Below, piece by piece: positions 1 through 7,332 of a stretch of DNA of 64,000 bases. Location: the NCBI GenBank assembly GCA_017937095.1, contig JAGBEG010000011.1:108438-172437 (forward strand), given 5' to 3'. Position 1 is the first letter of the stretch. Every line of letters begins with the position of its first letter. The notes under the pieces are model-generated. The model worked only from the letters and a program-made list of their open reading frames with translations. It did not search any database and was not told the DNA's origin. This DNA comes from Roseburia sp. Lineage in GTDB: Bacteria; Bacillota; Clostridia; Lachnospirales; Lachnospiraceae. The position numbers and the translations under genes were made by a program.

Positions 1-108
1 GCGACGGAGAATGTCTGCGGTGCGATTCACTGTTACTCGCATACGCGGGAGGAAGCGACGGAGAACGCCTGCGGTGTGATTCACTGTTACTCGTATTCGC
101 CGGAGCAG
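1..108 (+). repeat. In-frame 54-bp tandem duplication inside tatD
   Basis: Bases 1-54 and 55-108 are two diverged copies of one 18-codon unit. They encode ATENVCGAIHCYSHTREE and ATENACGVIHCYSYSPEQ. The reading frame is kept, so the protein gains a second histidine loop. The window starts exactly at a unit boundary, so more copies may lie to the left. Confidence 0.85.
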
Positions 109-393
109 GCGAAGGAATATGTGAAGCTCGGATATTATATCGGAGTCGGGGGAGTCGTCACCTTCAAGAATGCAAGAAAGCTGAAGGAGACGGTGCAGCA
201 GATTCCGCTGGAGCGCATTCTTCTTGAAACGGATTGCCCGTATATGGCGCCCGAACCGCACCGCGGCACGCGCAATGACTCCTCGTATTTGTCCTATGTA
301 GCGGCAAAGATTGCCGAACTCAAAGGGGTGACGGCAGAAGAGGTAGAGCGCGTTACATGGGAGAATGCCTGTCGGTTATTCGGCATGAAATAA
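1..393 (+). CDS. tatD: TatD family metal-dependent hydrolase, C-terminal part (partial)
   Basis: The reading frame is open from base 1, so the gene begins left of the window; about 130 residues are visible. TatD proteins are metal-dependent DNases of the amidohydrolase fold. The visible part has the conserved IHCYS loop, a glycine-rich strand (IGVGGVVTF) and the late motif LLETDCPYMAP, whose Asp is a metal ligand in the family. It ends with the usual helix after SYVAAKIAELKG. The HCYS loop occurs twice because an 18-codon stretch is duplicated. The family call is firm; the state of the N-terminal half is unknown. Confidence 0.9.
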   Translation, partial: ATENVCGAIHCYSHTREEATENACGVIHCYSYSPEQAKEYVKLGYYIGVGGVVTFKNARKLKETVQQIPLERILLETDCPYMAPEPHRGTRNDSSYLSYVAAKIAELKGVTAEEVERVTWENACRLFGMK

Positions 394-400
394 GGCCAGA

Positions 401-464
401 CAAAGCTGTTATGGTGAAGGAAGCTCAGGCAAAGCTGTTATGGTGAAGGAAGCTCAGGCAAAGC
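401..464. repeat. 29-bp tandem repeat after tatD
   Basis: A unit starting CAAAGCTGTTATGG occurs at 401-429 and 430-458, followed by the first bases of a third copy. It lies between the tatD stop and the end of the convergent DUF4130 gene. No terminator hairpin is obvious here. Confidence 0.85.
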
Positions 465-490
465 GCGGTACCGGACGCATAAACGAAGCA

Positions 491-1279
491 TCAGGCGAAG
501 CGTGACAGCTCCGGCGTGTCTGCCCAGTAGCGTTTGGGGATTAACTGCATCTGTAGATGCGGGTTCTTTCTGGCTTCGATGGCAATGTGATCGAAAAACG
601 TCAGCCAGAGCCTGCGAAATTCCTGCTCGCTCTCCGAATAGCGGTTTACCTTTTCTAAATCGAGGTCCGTCGCGTCGGTTAAAATATAGCGCATCGATGC
701 CTTGTGCACAGCAACTGTCTGATGTGTTGCATCGTAGATCATAAAGTTCTCCATCGGGAGACGGTCGGTAAAGTGTTCTGCCAGATACGGCAGAACATTA
801 TCTTTTGGGTGGATCGTGGCGAAGAGCACGCCGTTCTCCAGCTCACTGAAACGCAGGAACTCCAGATGATGACAGGCTTCCCGGTTCGTTGCGCGGCACA
901 GCTCGAAGATGCGGTAAACGCAAGGCTCTCCGAGAGAGAGCAGCACCTTCTGTCCGTCGCCGCTTGCGAGGGCGAGGAGAATCGTCTCGTAGATAGCGTC
1001 TGCTTTGTCCATCTTCTTGACGGAATGGCGTTCGCCCGATAATGCCGCCTGATAGATGGATTCGTAGAATTGCATTCCAAAGCGGGAGGTAATTGTCCGA
1101 ATGACCTTTCCTGTCTTCTCATCGGAGGGGGTGACGTGGATATATTCGGAGAAAAGCTCATAGTTCTCCGGCTCTCCGGTAATCAGCCGGATATTCCGGT
1201 GTCCGAGCCTGCTTGCGCAGGCGTCGTATACTCCGGTGAAAATCCCCTCTAAACTGTCTTCGCATACAAAAACATACAT
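491..1279 (-). CDS. TIGR03915/DUF4130 family putative DNA metabolism protein
   Basis: The 262-residue protein begins MYVFVCEDSLEGIFTGVYDA and ends with the family's typical KNPHLQMQLIPKRYW segment. The family is recognised as a partner of the TIGR03916 radical SAM protein and is thought to act in DNA repair or modification, but no reaction is established. It follows the radical SAM gene by 67 bp on the same strand, so the two very probably share one transcript from the LexA-box promoter at 2791-2841. In some genomes this domain is fused to a uracil-DNA glycosylase domain; here it stands alone. Confidence 0.85.
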   Translation of the reverse strand: MYVFVCEDSLEGIFTGVYDACASRLGHRNIRLITGEPENYELFSEYIHVTPSDEKTGKVIRTITSRFGMQFYESIYQAALSGERHSVKKMDKADAIYETILLALASGDGQKVLLSLGEPCVYRIFELCRATNREACHHLEFLRFSELENGVLFATIHPKDNVLPYLAEHFTDRLPMENFMIYDATHQTVAVHKASMRYILTDATDLDLEKVNRYSESEQEFRRLWLTFFDHIAIEARKNPHLQMQLIPKRYWADTPELSRFA

Positions 1280-1346
1280 AGTAATACCTCTTTTCTGAAA
1301 AACATGGTGAATAAATCTGTGTAAAACCTCTAAAGTATGGGAAAAA

Positions 1347-2696
1347 TCAGTGCGAAGCGGTCATCTCACTTGCAATAATGTGGGATTGTGGAATCGTACT
1401 CTCATCCAGCATACCGGAATCAAACAGGGAAAGCTGCCGGTAGCCGCTGTTTCGGATGTCCTTCGGAATCTGCGTGCGGTCCGCCATGAGATTCTCACAG
1501 ATATAATTTTCCTCAAGCTTTGTATTGTACATCATCCTGCCCGAGCAGGTAATGAAATAGAGCGCGCGTTTTAGGACGACGCCGATTTTCTTCAAATCGG
1601 AAAAGGTGAGCGTTGTATTCCGCCGCGCTTTTACGATGCGCTCGGCGGACTTATATCCGATGCCCGGTACGCGCAGCAGCGTGTGGTAGCTGGCGCGGTT
1701 GATCTCGACGGGAAAATATTCGAGATGGCGCAGCGCCCAGTCGCATTTCGGGTCAAGGTAGATATTGAAGTTCGGACGGTCATCCGACAACAGTTCGCTC
1801 ACCGTAAAATCGTAGTAGCGCAGCAGCCAGTCCGCCTGATAGAGCCGGTGTTCTCGCAGCAGAGGCGGTCCTCCGGGCAGCATGGGAAGAGCGGAGTCCT
1901 GATTCACATTGATGAAAGCAGAGTAGAAGACGCGCTTTAAGTCAAAGTTCCGATAGAGCGCTTCGGAGACCTGCATGATCTGGAAATCGCTTTCCGGTGT
2001 GGCGCCGATGATCATCTGCGTGCTCTGACCTGCGGGGACGAACTTCGGTGCTTTGCGGTAGAGGATAAGCTCGTTCTTATTCTCGGTGATGCCGTTCTGA
2101 ATCTGACGCATCGGCTTTAGAATGGTAGTCCTCGACTTATAAGGGGCAAGCTTCTTCAGCCCGTCTGCGGTGGGAAGCTCGAGGTTGATGCTCATACGGT
2201 CAGCGAGATAGCCTGCCTTCTCGATAAGGGCGGGATCAGCCCCGGGAATCGCCTTGACATGGATATAGCCGTTAAAGCGGTGTATGTTCCGCAGCTTATA
2301 AAGCGTCTGATAGATGAGCTCCATCGTGTAGTTGGGGCTTACCAGTATACCGGAGCTTAAAAAGAGCCCTTCGATGTAGTTCCTGCGGTAAAATTCCATC
2401 GTCAGTTCACAGACCTCATCGGGGGTGAAGGAGGCGCGGGGAACGTCAGAATTGCAATTGTTCTGGCAGTAAGCACAGTTGAAGATGCACTCATTTGTAA
2501 AGAGAATCTTAAGCAGCGAGATACACCGTCCGTCGGCGGCAAAGCTGTGACAGATTCCGGCAGCGATACAGTTCCCCATGTCCCTGCCGTTGCCCTTGCG
2601 GTCTACACCGCTCGAGGTGCACGCGACATCATACTTTGCCGCGTCTGTGAGAATTGCAAGCTTTTCCATAAGGGACATATTCTGCTGGATGTTCAT
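1347..2696 (-). CDS. Putative DNA modification/repair radical SAM protein (TIGR03916)
   Basis: The 449-residue protein has a radical SAM cluster motif C-x3-C-x2-C in ECIFNCAYCQN near residue 85, which should bind a 4Fe-4S cluster and SAM. Near residue 340 it has a helix-hairpin-helix (LLRVPGIGYKSAERIV), a non-specific DNA-binding element. The combination of a radical enzyme and a DNA-binding motif fits the annotated role in DNA repair or modification; the substrate is unknown. A Shine-Dalgarno sequence (AGAAGGTG) precedes the ATG at 2696. The gene leads the two-gene leftward operon, and its promoter carries two LexA-type sites, which supports a DNA-damage role. Confidence 0.88.
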   Translation of the reverse strand: MNIQQNMSLMEKLAILTDAAKYDVACTSSGVDRKGNGRDMGNCIAAGICHSFAADGRCISLLKILFTNECIFNCAYCQNNCNSDVPRASFTPDEVCELTMEFYRRNYIEGLFLSSGILVSPNYTMELIYQTLYKLRNIHRFNGYIHVKAIPGADPALIEKAGYLADRMSINLELPTADGLKKLAPYKSRTTILKPMRQIQNGITENKNELILYRKAPKFVPAGQSTQMIIGATPESDFQIMQVSEALYRNFDLKRVFYSAFINVNQDSALPMLPGGPPLLREHRLYQADWLLRYYDFTVSELLSDDRPNFNIYLDPKCDWALRHLEYFPVEINRASYHTLLRVPGIGYKSAERIVKARRNTTLTFSDLKKIGVVLKRALYFITCSGRMMYNTKLEENYICENLMADRTQIPKDIRNSGYRQLSLFDSGMLDESTIPQSHIIASEMTASH

Positions 2697-2790
2697 GGCT
2701 TTGTGGCACCTTCTTTCCGGTAAATGGCAGCCGACTCTGGCAAGGCGGTTAAATATTCTAACATAGCGTTCAAATCATATTTTACAAAAA

Positions 2791-2841
2791 GAACATACGT
2801 TCCTGTAAAGATACAATAGCACATATGTTCGGTATAGTCAA
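2791..2841 (-). promoter_or_regulatory. Leftward promoter with two LexA (SOS) boxes
   Basis: On the minus strand, TTGACT (2836-2841), a 17-bp spacer and TATTGT (2813-2818) form a sigma-70-type promoter. The spacer contains GAACATATGTGC (2819-2830), one mismatch from the Gram-positive LexA box GAAC-RNRY-GTTC. A perfect box, GAACGTATGTTC, lies at 2791-2802 just downstream of the -10. The rest of the 2697-3026 gap shows no gene. Confidence 0.85.
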
Positions 2842-3026
2842 ATCATTTTTGCAATTTTGTGCATGTTGCTATGAGGCAGTAAACAGCAGCAAAAACTGCT
2901 TGACCGACAGGGCATTGGATTTTATATTATTGGTAAGCGAGTGGCAGATAAATGCAGAACCATAGTTCAAATGCCGAAGAGAGGGAGCGCGGCGTTTGCT
3001 AAAAGTATGCACAGGAGGCGATCAAT

Positions 3027-3740
3027 GTGGAAAGAAAAGCGATTATCGGCGTAGTTCCGCTTTATGATGAGAAAAGAGAGAGTATCTGGATGCTGCCGGG
3101 TTATCTGGATGGGATTTATGAGGCGGGCGGAATCCCTATGATATTGCCGCTTCATGCGGGCGAAGCGGAGCTGCGGAGGCTGGATGCGAATATCGACGGT
3201 TATCTGCTGACGGGCGGACATGATGTAAACCCGGAACTTTACGGCGCAGAGAAGAGCCCGTCCTGCGGGGCGGTATGCGAGAGCCGGGATCTGCTGGAGA
3301 CAATGCTGTATCGTATCGCAGGCGGGACGGACAAGCCGGTGCTTGGCATCTGCCGGGGAATCCAGCTTTTGAACGTGCTGCATGGCGGAACGCTCTATCA
3401 GGACCTGCCGGAGGAATTTCGGACGGAGCGAACACTTGACCATCATATGACGCCGCCCTATGACAGGACGGTGCATGAAGTTTTATTGGAAAAGAATACG
3501 CCGCTTTATGACCTGTTAGGGCAGGAGCGTCTTGCGGTGAACAGCTATCACCACCAGGGCGTAAAGGAACTTGGCGGTGGACTTGCAGTCATGGCGGCCG
3601 CGGAGGATGGACTTGTGGAGGGAATATATGCGCCGGATAGAAAATTTGTCTGGGGCATCCAGTGGCATCCCGAATTTATCTATCAGAAGGATGAGGCATC
3701 GCGGAAAATATTCCGGGCATTTGTGCGGGCGTGCGTATAA
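3027..3740 (+). CDS. Class I glutamine amidotransferase-like gamma-glutamyl hydrolase (peptidase C26)
   Basis: The 237-residue protein belongs to the PuuD/gamma-glutamyl-gamma-aminobutyrate hydrolase family, which cleaves gamma-glutamyl amides. The nucleophile Cys sits in LGICRGIQLLNV (about residue 110) and the catalytic His-Glu pair in WGIQWHPEF (about residue 215). LLTGGHDVNPELY is the family's usual N-terminal loop. The GTG start at 3027 is chosen because AGGAGG lies 8 bases upstream; an overlapping ATG at 3025 is in another frame. It is monocistronic. The actual substrate cannot be told from the sequence. Confidence 0.85.
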   Translation: MERKAIIGVVPLYDEKRESIWMLPGYLDGIYEAGGIPMILPLHAGEAELRRLDANIDGYLLTGGHDVNPELYGAEKSPSCGAVCESRDLLETMLYRIAGGTDKPVLGICRGIQLLNVLHGGTLYQDLPEEFRTERTLDHHMTPPYDRTVHEVLLEKNTPLYDLLGQERLAVNSYHHQGVKELGGGLAVMAAAEDGLVEGIYAPDRKFVWGIQWHPEFIYQKDEASRKIFRAFVRACV

Positions 3741-3794
3741 AAAGCACATGCAAGCCTTCCGACACAATATCTTCGCGTATTTATTTGTAATTCC

Positions 3795-3937
3795 CGGGGA
3801 ATATGGTATAATGTGCGCGTAGGCAATGAGCAGTGCCAAGACGTGAAGAAACAAATATCCGTGCTTGCACAAGGATATTTGTTTCTTTACGGATTGATAG
3901 GGCGAACGCCCGTGAACGAGGGAGCTATGCTCCCGAG
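3795..3937 (+). repeat. Interspersed structured repeat, copy A
   Basis: This element starts with an extended -10 promoter (ATGGTATAAT, 3803-3812), then a conserved stretch GCGTAGGCAATGAGCAGTGC. Next is a long hairpin (arms GTGAAGAAACAAATATCC and its near-complement) and a short conserved hairpin, GGGAGC-TAT-GCTCCC. A second copy at 18409-18547 keeps the same frame but has a different, still self-complementary, hairpin. It fills most of the gap upstream of the 4084 gene. Confidence 0.7.
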
Positions 3938-4065
3938 TTGCACTGCGGGGAAAAGCGAGAAAGAAGTTTCTTCACGGATTGATAGGGCGAATAGCCCAAG
4001 CGTCAGCGAAGCTGCACGGCGGGGAAAAGCGAGAAAGAAGTTTCTTTACGGATTGATAGGGCGAA
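3890..4065 (+). repeat. Tandem repeat of the repeat element's distal part
   Basis: The segment beginning TTTCTTTACGGATTGATAGG occurs three times at about 75-80 bp spacing. The first two are separated by GGGGAAAAGCGAGAAAGAAG. It looks like local amplification of the 3' part of copy A and directly precedes the 4084 gene. Confidence 0.75.
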
Positions 4066-4083
4066 AATCATCGGAGGAATGGA

Positions 4084-4491
4084 ATGGAATTAGATATTTT
4101 TGAGCAGTTTCCCGACAGGGAAACCTTTGATAAATACTGGGCGGAGAACTATAAGCCGGTGGTGTATGAGGATGTGCGCGAGGCGTTTATGGACTTTGTG
4201 AAGGCTGCGGATGGGCATATCTATATTTCTGATTACGAGGAAAAGGGACTGATTTCGAAGGATGATTTTAAGGAAAATTTGTCGCAGGAAGCACAGTTTA
4301 CCTTTCAGGATGGGCTTACGGAGGTCTTTTACGACAAGAATCCGGAGCTTTATGAGGCGGCGTTCGCACTTTACGAGGAGGCGAAGCTCACCGGAAAAGG
4401 GGATGCCGCTGTGGCGCAGATTTTTCACGAGACATTTCAGGCGCTGTATGCCGAGTTTCTGGACTGCCTGTACGATGAGGTGCTGGCATAA
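4084..4491 (+). CDS. Hypothetical acidic protein upstream of rsmA
   Basis: I do not recognise this 135-residue acidic, soluble protein. It begins MELDIFEQFPDRETFDKYW and is rich in Glu, Asp and aromatic residues, with no membrane segment or signal peptide. GGAGGAAT precedes the ATG. Its stop codon overlaps the rsmA start by one base, so the two are translationally coupled and co-transcribed. A ribosome-related or regulatory role would only be a guess from this position. Confidence 0.75.
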   Translation: MELDIFEQFPDRETFDKYWAENYKPVVYEDVREAFMDFVKAADGHIYISDYEEKGLISKDDFKENLSQEAQFTFQDGLTEVFYDKNPELYEAAFALYEEAKLTGKGDAAVAQIFHETFQALYAEFLDCLYDEVLA

Positions 4492-5375
4492 TGGCGACGC
4501 TTGGAAACCCGCAGAATACGATTGCGGTTCTGCAGAAATACCATTTTAATTTCCAGAAGAAATTCGGTCAGAATTTTCTGATCGATACGCGTGTGCTTGA
4601 GCGGATTATCGAGGCTGCAGGAATTACAAAAGATGATTTTGTACTGGAAATCGGACCGGGTATCGGAACGATGACACAGTATCTTTGCGAGAGCGCAAGA
4701 GAGGTCGTCGCGGTCGAAATCGACCAGAATCTGATTCCGATTCTTGCGGAGACGCTTGGCGCGTATGATAATGTTACGGTAATGAACGACGATATCTTAA
4801 AGGTGGACATTGTCCGTCTTGCGAAGGAGAAGAACGGCGGCAGACCGATCAAGGTGGTCGCGAATCTTCCATATTATATTACGACGCCGATTATCATGGG
4901 ACTTTTTGAAAGTCATGTGCCGATTGACAGTATTACGATCATGGTGCAGAAGGAGGTCGCAGACCGGATGCAGGTAGGACCGGGAACAAAGGATTACGGC
5001 GCGCTGTCTCTGGCGGTGCAGTATTATGCAAAGCCAGAGATTATCGCGAACGTCCCGCCGAACTGCTTTATGCCGCGCCCGAATGTCGGCAGCGCGGTGA
5101 TACGGCTCACACGTCATGAGACAGTTCCGGTTTCGGTGGACGATGAGAAGCTGATGTTCCGGTTGATTCGCGCTTCGTTTAACCAGCGGCGCAAGACGCT
5201 TGCAAATGGGCTGAACAATTCGCCGGAGATTCGACTTTCCAAGGAAATGATTCAGGAGAGTATCACCGAACTTGGCGTTCCGGTGACAATCCGGGGCGAG
5301 GCTTTGACGCTGGAGCAGTTTGCGGAACTTTCGAATATTGTAGGCAGGAAGATGAGAGAAGAAAGGAGTCAGTGA
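4491..5375 (+). CDS. rsmA: 16S rRNA dimethyladenosine transferase (RsmA/KsgA)
   Basis: This 294-residue enzyme dimethylates the two adjacent adenosines in helix 45 of 16S rRNA using SAM. It has the N-terminal KKFGQNFL motif, the SAM-binding motif EIGPGIGTMT (about residue 55) and the catalytic NLPYYITTP motif (about residue 125), followed by the C-terminal helical domain. Its length is normal for the family. It overlaps the preceding gene by one base and ends 2 bases before the next gene's likely ATG, so all three form an operon. Confidence 0.97.
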   Translation: MATLGNPQNTIAVLQKYHFNFQKKFGQNFLIDTRVLERIIEAAGITKDDFVLEIGPGIGTMTQYLCESAREVVAVEIDQNLIPILAETLGAYDNVTVMNDDILKVDIVRLAKEKNGGRPIKVVANLPYYITTPIIMGLFESHVPIDSITIMVQKEVADRMQVGPGTKDYGALSLAVQYYAKPEIIANVPPNCFMPRPNVGSAVIRLTRHETVPVSVDDEKLMFRLIRASFNQRRKTLANGLNNSPEIRLSKEMIQESITELGVPVTIRGEALTLEQFAELSNIVGRKMREERSQ

Positions 5376-5377
5376 TT

Positions 5378-6301
5378 ATGGGGGATAATCAGAACGAATG
5401 GAATGAGAATGAGACGCCGCGCACTTACGGTGAGGATTCCAAGCTCTATGAGAGCGGGAAAAGTCCGTACAGCCAGCCGGGAGGCGGGCAAAGTTATGGA
5501 AACGGACAGGGTTATGGAAGCGGACAGCCGGGCTACGGAAACGGACAGCCGGGTTATGGAAACGGACAGGGCTACGGAAACGGACAGTTAGGTTATGGAA
5601 ACAGCCAGCCGAATTACGGCGGACAGAATCCGTACAGCCAGCCGGGAGGCGGGCAAAGTTATGGAAACGGACAGGGTTATGGAAGCGGACAGCCGGGCTA
5701 CGGAAATGGACAGCCGGGTTATGGAAACGGACAGGGCTACGGAAACGGACAGCCGGGTTATGGAAACAGCCAGCCGAATTACGGCGGACAGAATTCATAT
5801 GGTTACCAGCAGAACGGCAACTGGCAGGGGAATGTTTATCCGCAGATGCAGCACGCGCCTGTGCCGGATGTATTCTGCAACATTTTGATTGCGATCTTTT
5901 TTGTGAGAATGGTGATATCTTTTTTCCTTATGAGACAGACCTATGCGGCGATGGATGATTACTACAGCATTCTGAGCGGCAGATATCTGACGGCGCTTAC
6001 GAGTTCATCCTATCAGATACTTTCTATGCTGGCGAATCTGTTGTTTGTCGCAACGATTGTATTCATCGTGCTGGACATCGTGAAAATCCACAAGGCAAAT
6101 TATAAGATTACCGGATTGATTTTGTTTGCGATTTTCTTAAATCCGGGGTACTATCTCTGGAGAGCGCATATCCTTGGCAGAAAGAAGACGTTCCCGATTA
6201 TCTATACGGTGATTTACGGCGGAGCGATGATCGCATATTTTATTTATACGTTTTATGAGGCGTTTTCACTGGCATTTCAGATGACACAGAGTATGATGTA
6301 G
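5378..6301 (+). CDS. YG/NGQ-repeat membrane protein
   Basis: The 307-residue protein has a low-complexity N-terminal half of about 150 residues, built from YGNGQ, YGSGQP and YGNSQPNYGG units, very poor in charge after the first 30 residues. The C-terminal half has four hydrophobic segments (starting at VFCNILIAIFF, YQILSMLANLL, ITGLILFAIFL and FPIIYTVIYGG). Similar Gly/Tyr/Gln-rich heads on small membrane proteins are common in Lachnospiraceae and are of unknown function. ATG 5378 is preferred over GTG 5372 because AAGGAG is better spaced for it. It is the last gene of the rsmA operon. Confidence 0.8.
   Translation: MGDNQNEWNENETPRTYGEDSKLYESGKSPYSQPGGGQSYGNGQGYGSGQPGYGNGQPGYGNGQGYGNGQLGYGNSQPNYGGQNPYSQPGGGQSYGNGQGYGSGQPGYGNGQPGYGNGQGYGNGQPGYGNSQPNYGGQNSYGYQQNGNWQGNVYPQMQHAPVPDVFCNILIAIFFVRMVISFFLMRQTYAAMDDYYSILSGRYLTALTSSSYQILSMLANLLFVATIVFIVLDIVKIHKANYKITGLILFAIFLNPGYYLWRAHILGRKKTFPIIYTVIYGGAMIAYFIYTFYEAFSLAFQMTQSMM
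5465..5794 (+). repeat. 165-bp tandem duplication encoding the YG-rich head
   Basis: Bases 5465-5629 and 5630-5794 are nearly identical 55-codon units, themselves made of shorter GGTTATGGAAACGGACAG-type units. The low divergence suggests recent duplication or ongoing length change. Confidence 0.9.
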
Positions 6302-6310
6302 AATGAGAAG

Positions 6311-6351
6311 TCTCCCTTGTTCATATAATAGATGGACAGGGAGATTTTTTT
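6311..6351 (+). terminator. Terminator whose 3' arm is the spoIID ribosome-binding site
   Basis: TCTCCCTTGTTCAT pairs with ATGGACAGGGAGA around a 7-base loop and is followed by seven T. It ends the rsmA operon. The AGGGAG in its right arm is also the only good Shine-Dalgarno for spoIID, whose ATG follows the T run directly. The loop contains CATATAAT (6322-6329), which could be a -10 element. Confidence 0.8.
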
Positions 6352-7257
6352 ATGAAGAAAAAAATAGATACTTTGCTATCAATCGTTATTATTACCATAC
6401 TTTTGCCGCTTTTTATAACGATAATATGTCAACGTATGCACTTGGAAGAAGTGTTGTACGGGGAGTTGAATGTATCGGGGGAGAGCGCCGGAACAGCGGA
6501 TATTGAGGAAAAAGTGATTGGGATTACCGCCAAAGAAATCGGGGCAGGAAGCAAAGAGGAGGCGATTCTCGCGCAGTGCGTGATTGCGCGGACCAATCTG
6601 TACGACGCGCTTGCACGGAATACGGACGAGCCGGCAGCCCTTACGGTGGATGAAATGAAGGAACTGTGGGGGGAGGATTTCGAGAAAATTTATCAGAAAT
6701 TCGAGGATTGTGCCGCCCGGACGAAGGATGAAGTGCTGGTGTGGAACGGCGGGTGCATTTATGCCGCATATCACGCGCTCAGCGCGGGGCAGACAAGAGA
6801 CATGACGGAATTTTCCGGGGATGTGAAGCTTCCGTATCTCACAGAACAGGAATGTCAGGCAGATATTACGGCGGAAGGGTATCTTGCGGTTACATATTGT
6901 GAGATGGACGATTTTATCAGGCAATGTCAGGAGGCATTTCCGGAGGCGGGAATCACAGAACTCTCACAGCTTACCGTGGTAAGCCGGGACGCCGTAGGAT
7001 ATGTTAAGGAGCTTAAGGTCGGCAGCCTGACCTGTATGGGAGAAGAATTTCGCTCGCGTATGGGGTGGAACTCCGCCTGCTTTACCGTCACGGAGATCGA
7101 CAGCGAGGTGCGCATCGTAACAAAGGGGCTGGGGCATGGCTTTGGACTGAGCCAGAATCAGGCGGAGCATATGGCGGGGGAAGGAAAGACCTATGAGGAG
7201 ATACTCGCCTATTTCTATCCGGGGACGGAGCTTACAACCGCAGATACGATAAAATAG
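6352..7257 (+). CDS. spoIID: Stage II sporulation protein D (SpoIID)
   Basis: The 301-residue protein is a SpoIID-type lytic transglycosylase that degrades septal peptidoglycan during forespore engulfment. It has an N-terminal membrane anchor (LLSIVIITILLPLFITII) and a SpoIID domain. Visible landmarks are AQCVIARTNLY, AAYHALSAGQTRD (near residue 145) and the C-terminal GLGHGFGLSQNQAEHMA motif. The catalytic Glu seen in the family may lie in ITAKEIG or a nearby segment. It is followed after 75 bp by the spoIIQ-like gene, the same order as in Clostridioides difficile. Confidence 0.9.
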   Translation: MKKKIDTLLSIVIITILLPLFITIICQRMHLEEVLYGELNVSGESAGTADIEEKVIGITAKEIGAGSKEEAILAQCVIARTNLYDALARNTDEPAALTVDEMKELWGEDFEKIYQKFEDCAARTKDEVLVWNGGCIYAAYHALSAGQTRDMTEFSGDVKLPYLTEQECQADITAEGYLAVTYCEMDDFIRQCQEAFPEAGITELSQLTVVSRDAVGYVKELKVGSLTCMGEEFRSRMGWNSACFTVTEIDSEVRIVTKGLGHGFGLSQNQAEHMAGEGKTYEEILAYFYPGTELTTADTIK

Positions 7258-7268
7258 CTGTAAAAATT

Positions 7269-7296
7269 GTATAAACCATCCGAATCGGGAAACACT
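7269..7296 (+). promoter_or_regulatory. Putative sigma-F/G-type promoter of spoIIQ
   Basis: GTATA (7269-7273), a 14-base spacer and GGAAACACT (7288-7296) fit the forespore consensus GYATA and GGNNANANT. The spacer is about one base shorter than usual. spoIIQ is a forespore sigma-F gene in Bacillus and Clostridioides, so the match is expected. Confidence 0.6.
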
Positions 7297-7332
7297 ATTG
7301 TTAAAAATAAACGATATGGATGGTGAAAGATT

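Noticed and set aside
5465-5794. Regular repeats considered as a CRISPR array
   Set aside because: The repeats are in-frame coding units without unique spacers; no cas genes are present anywhere in the window.
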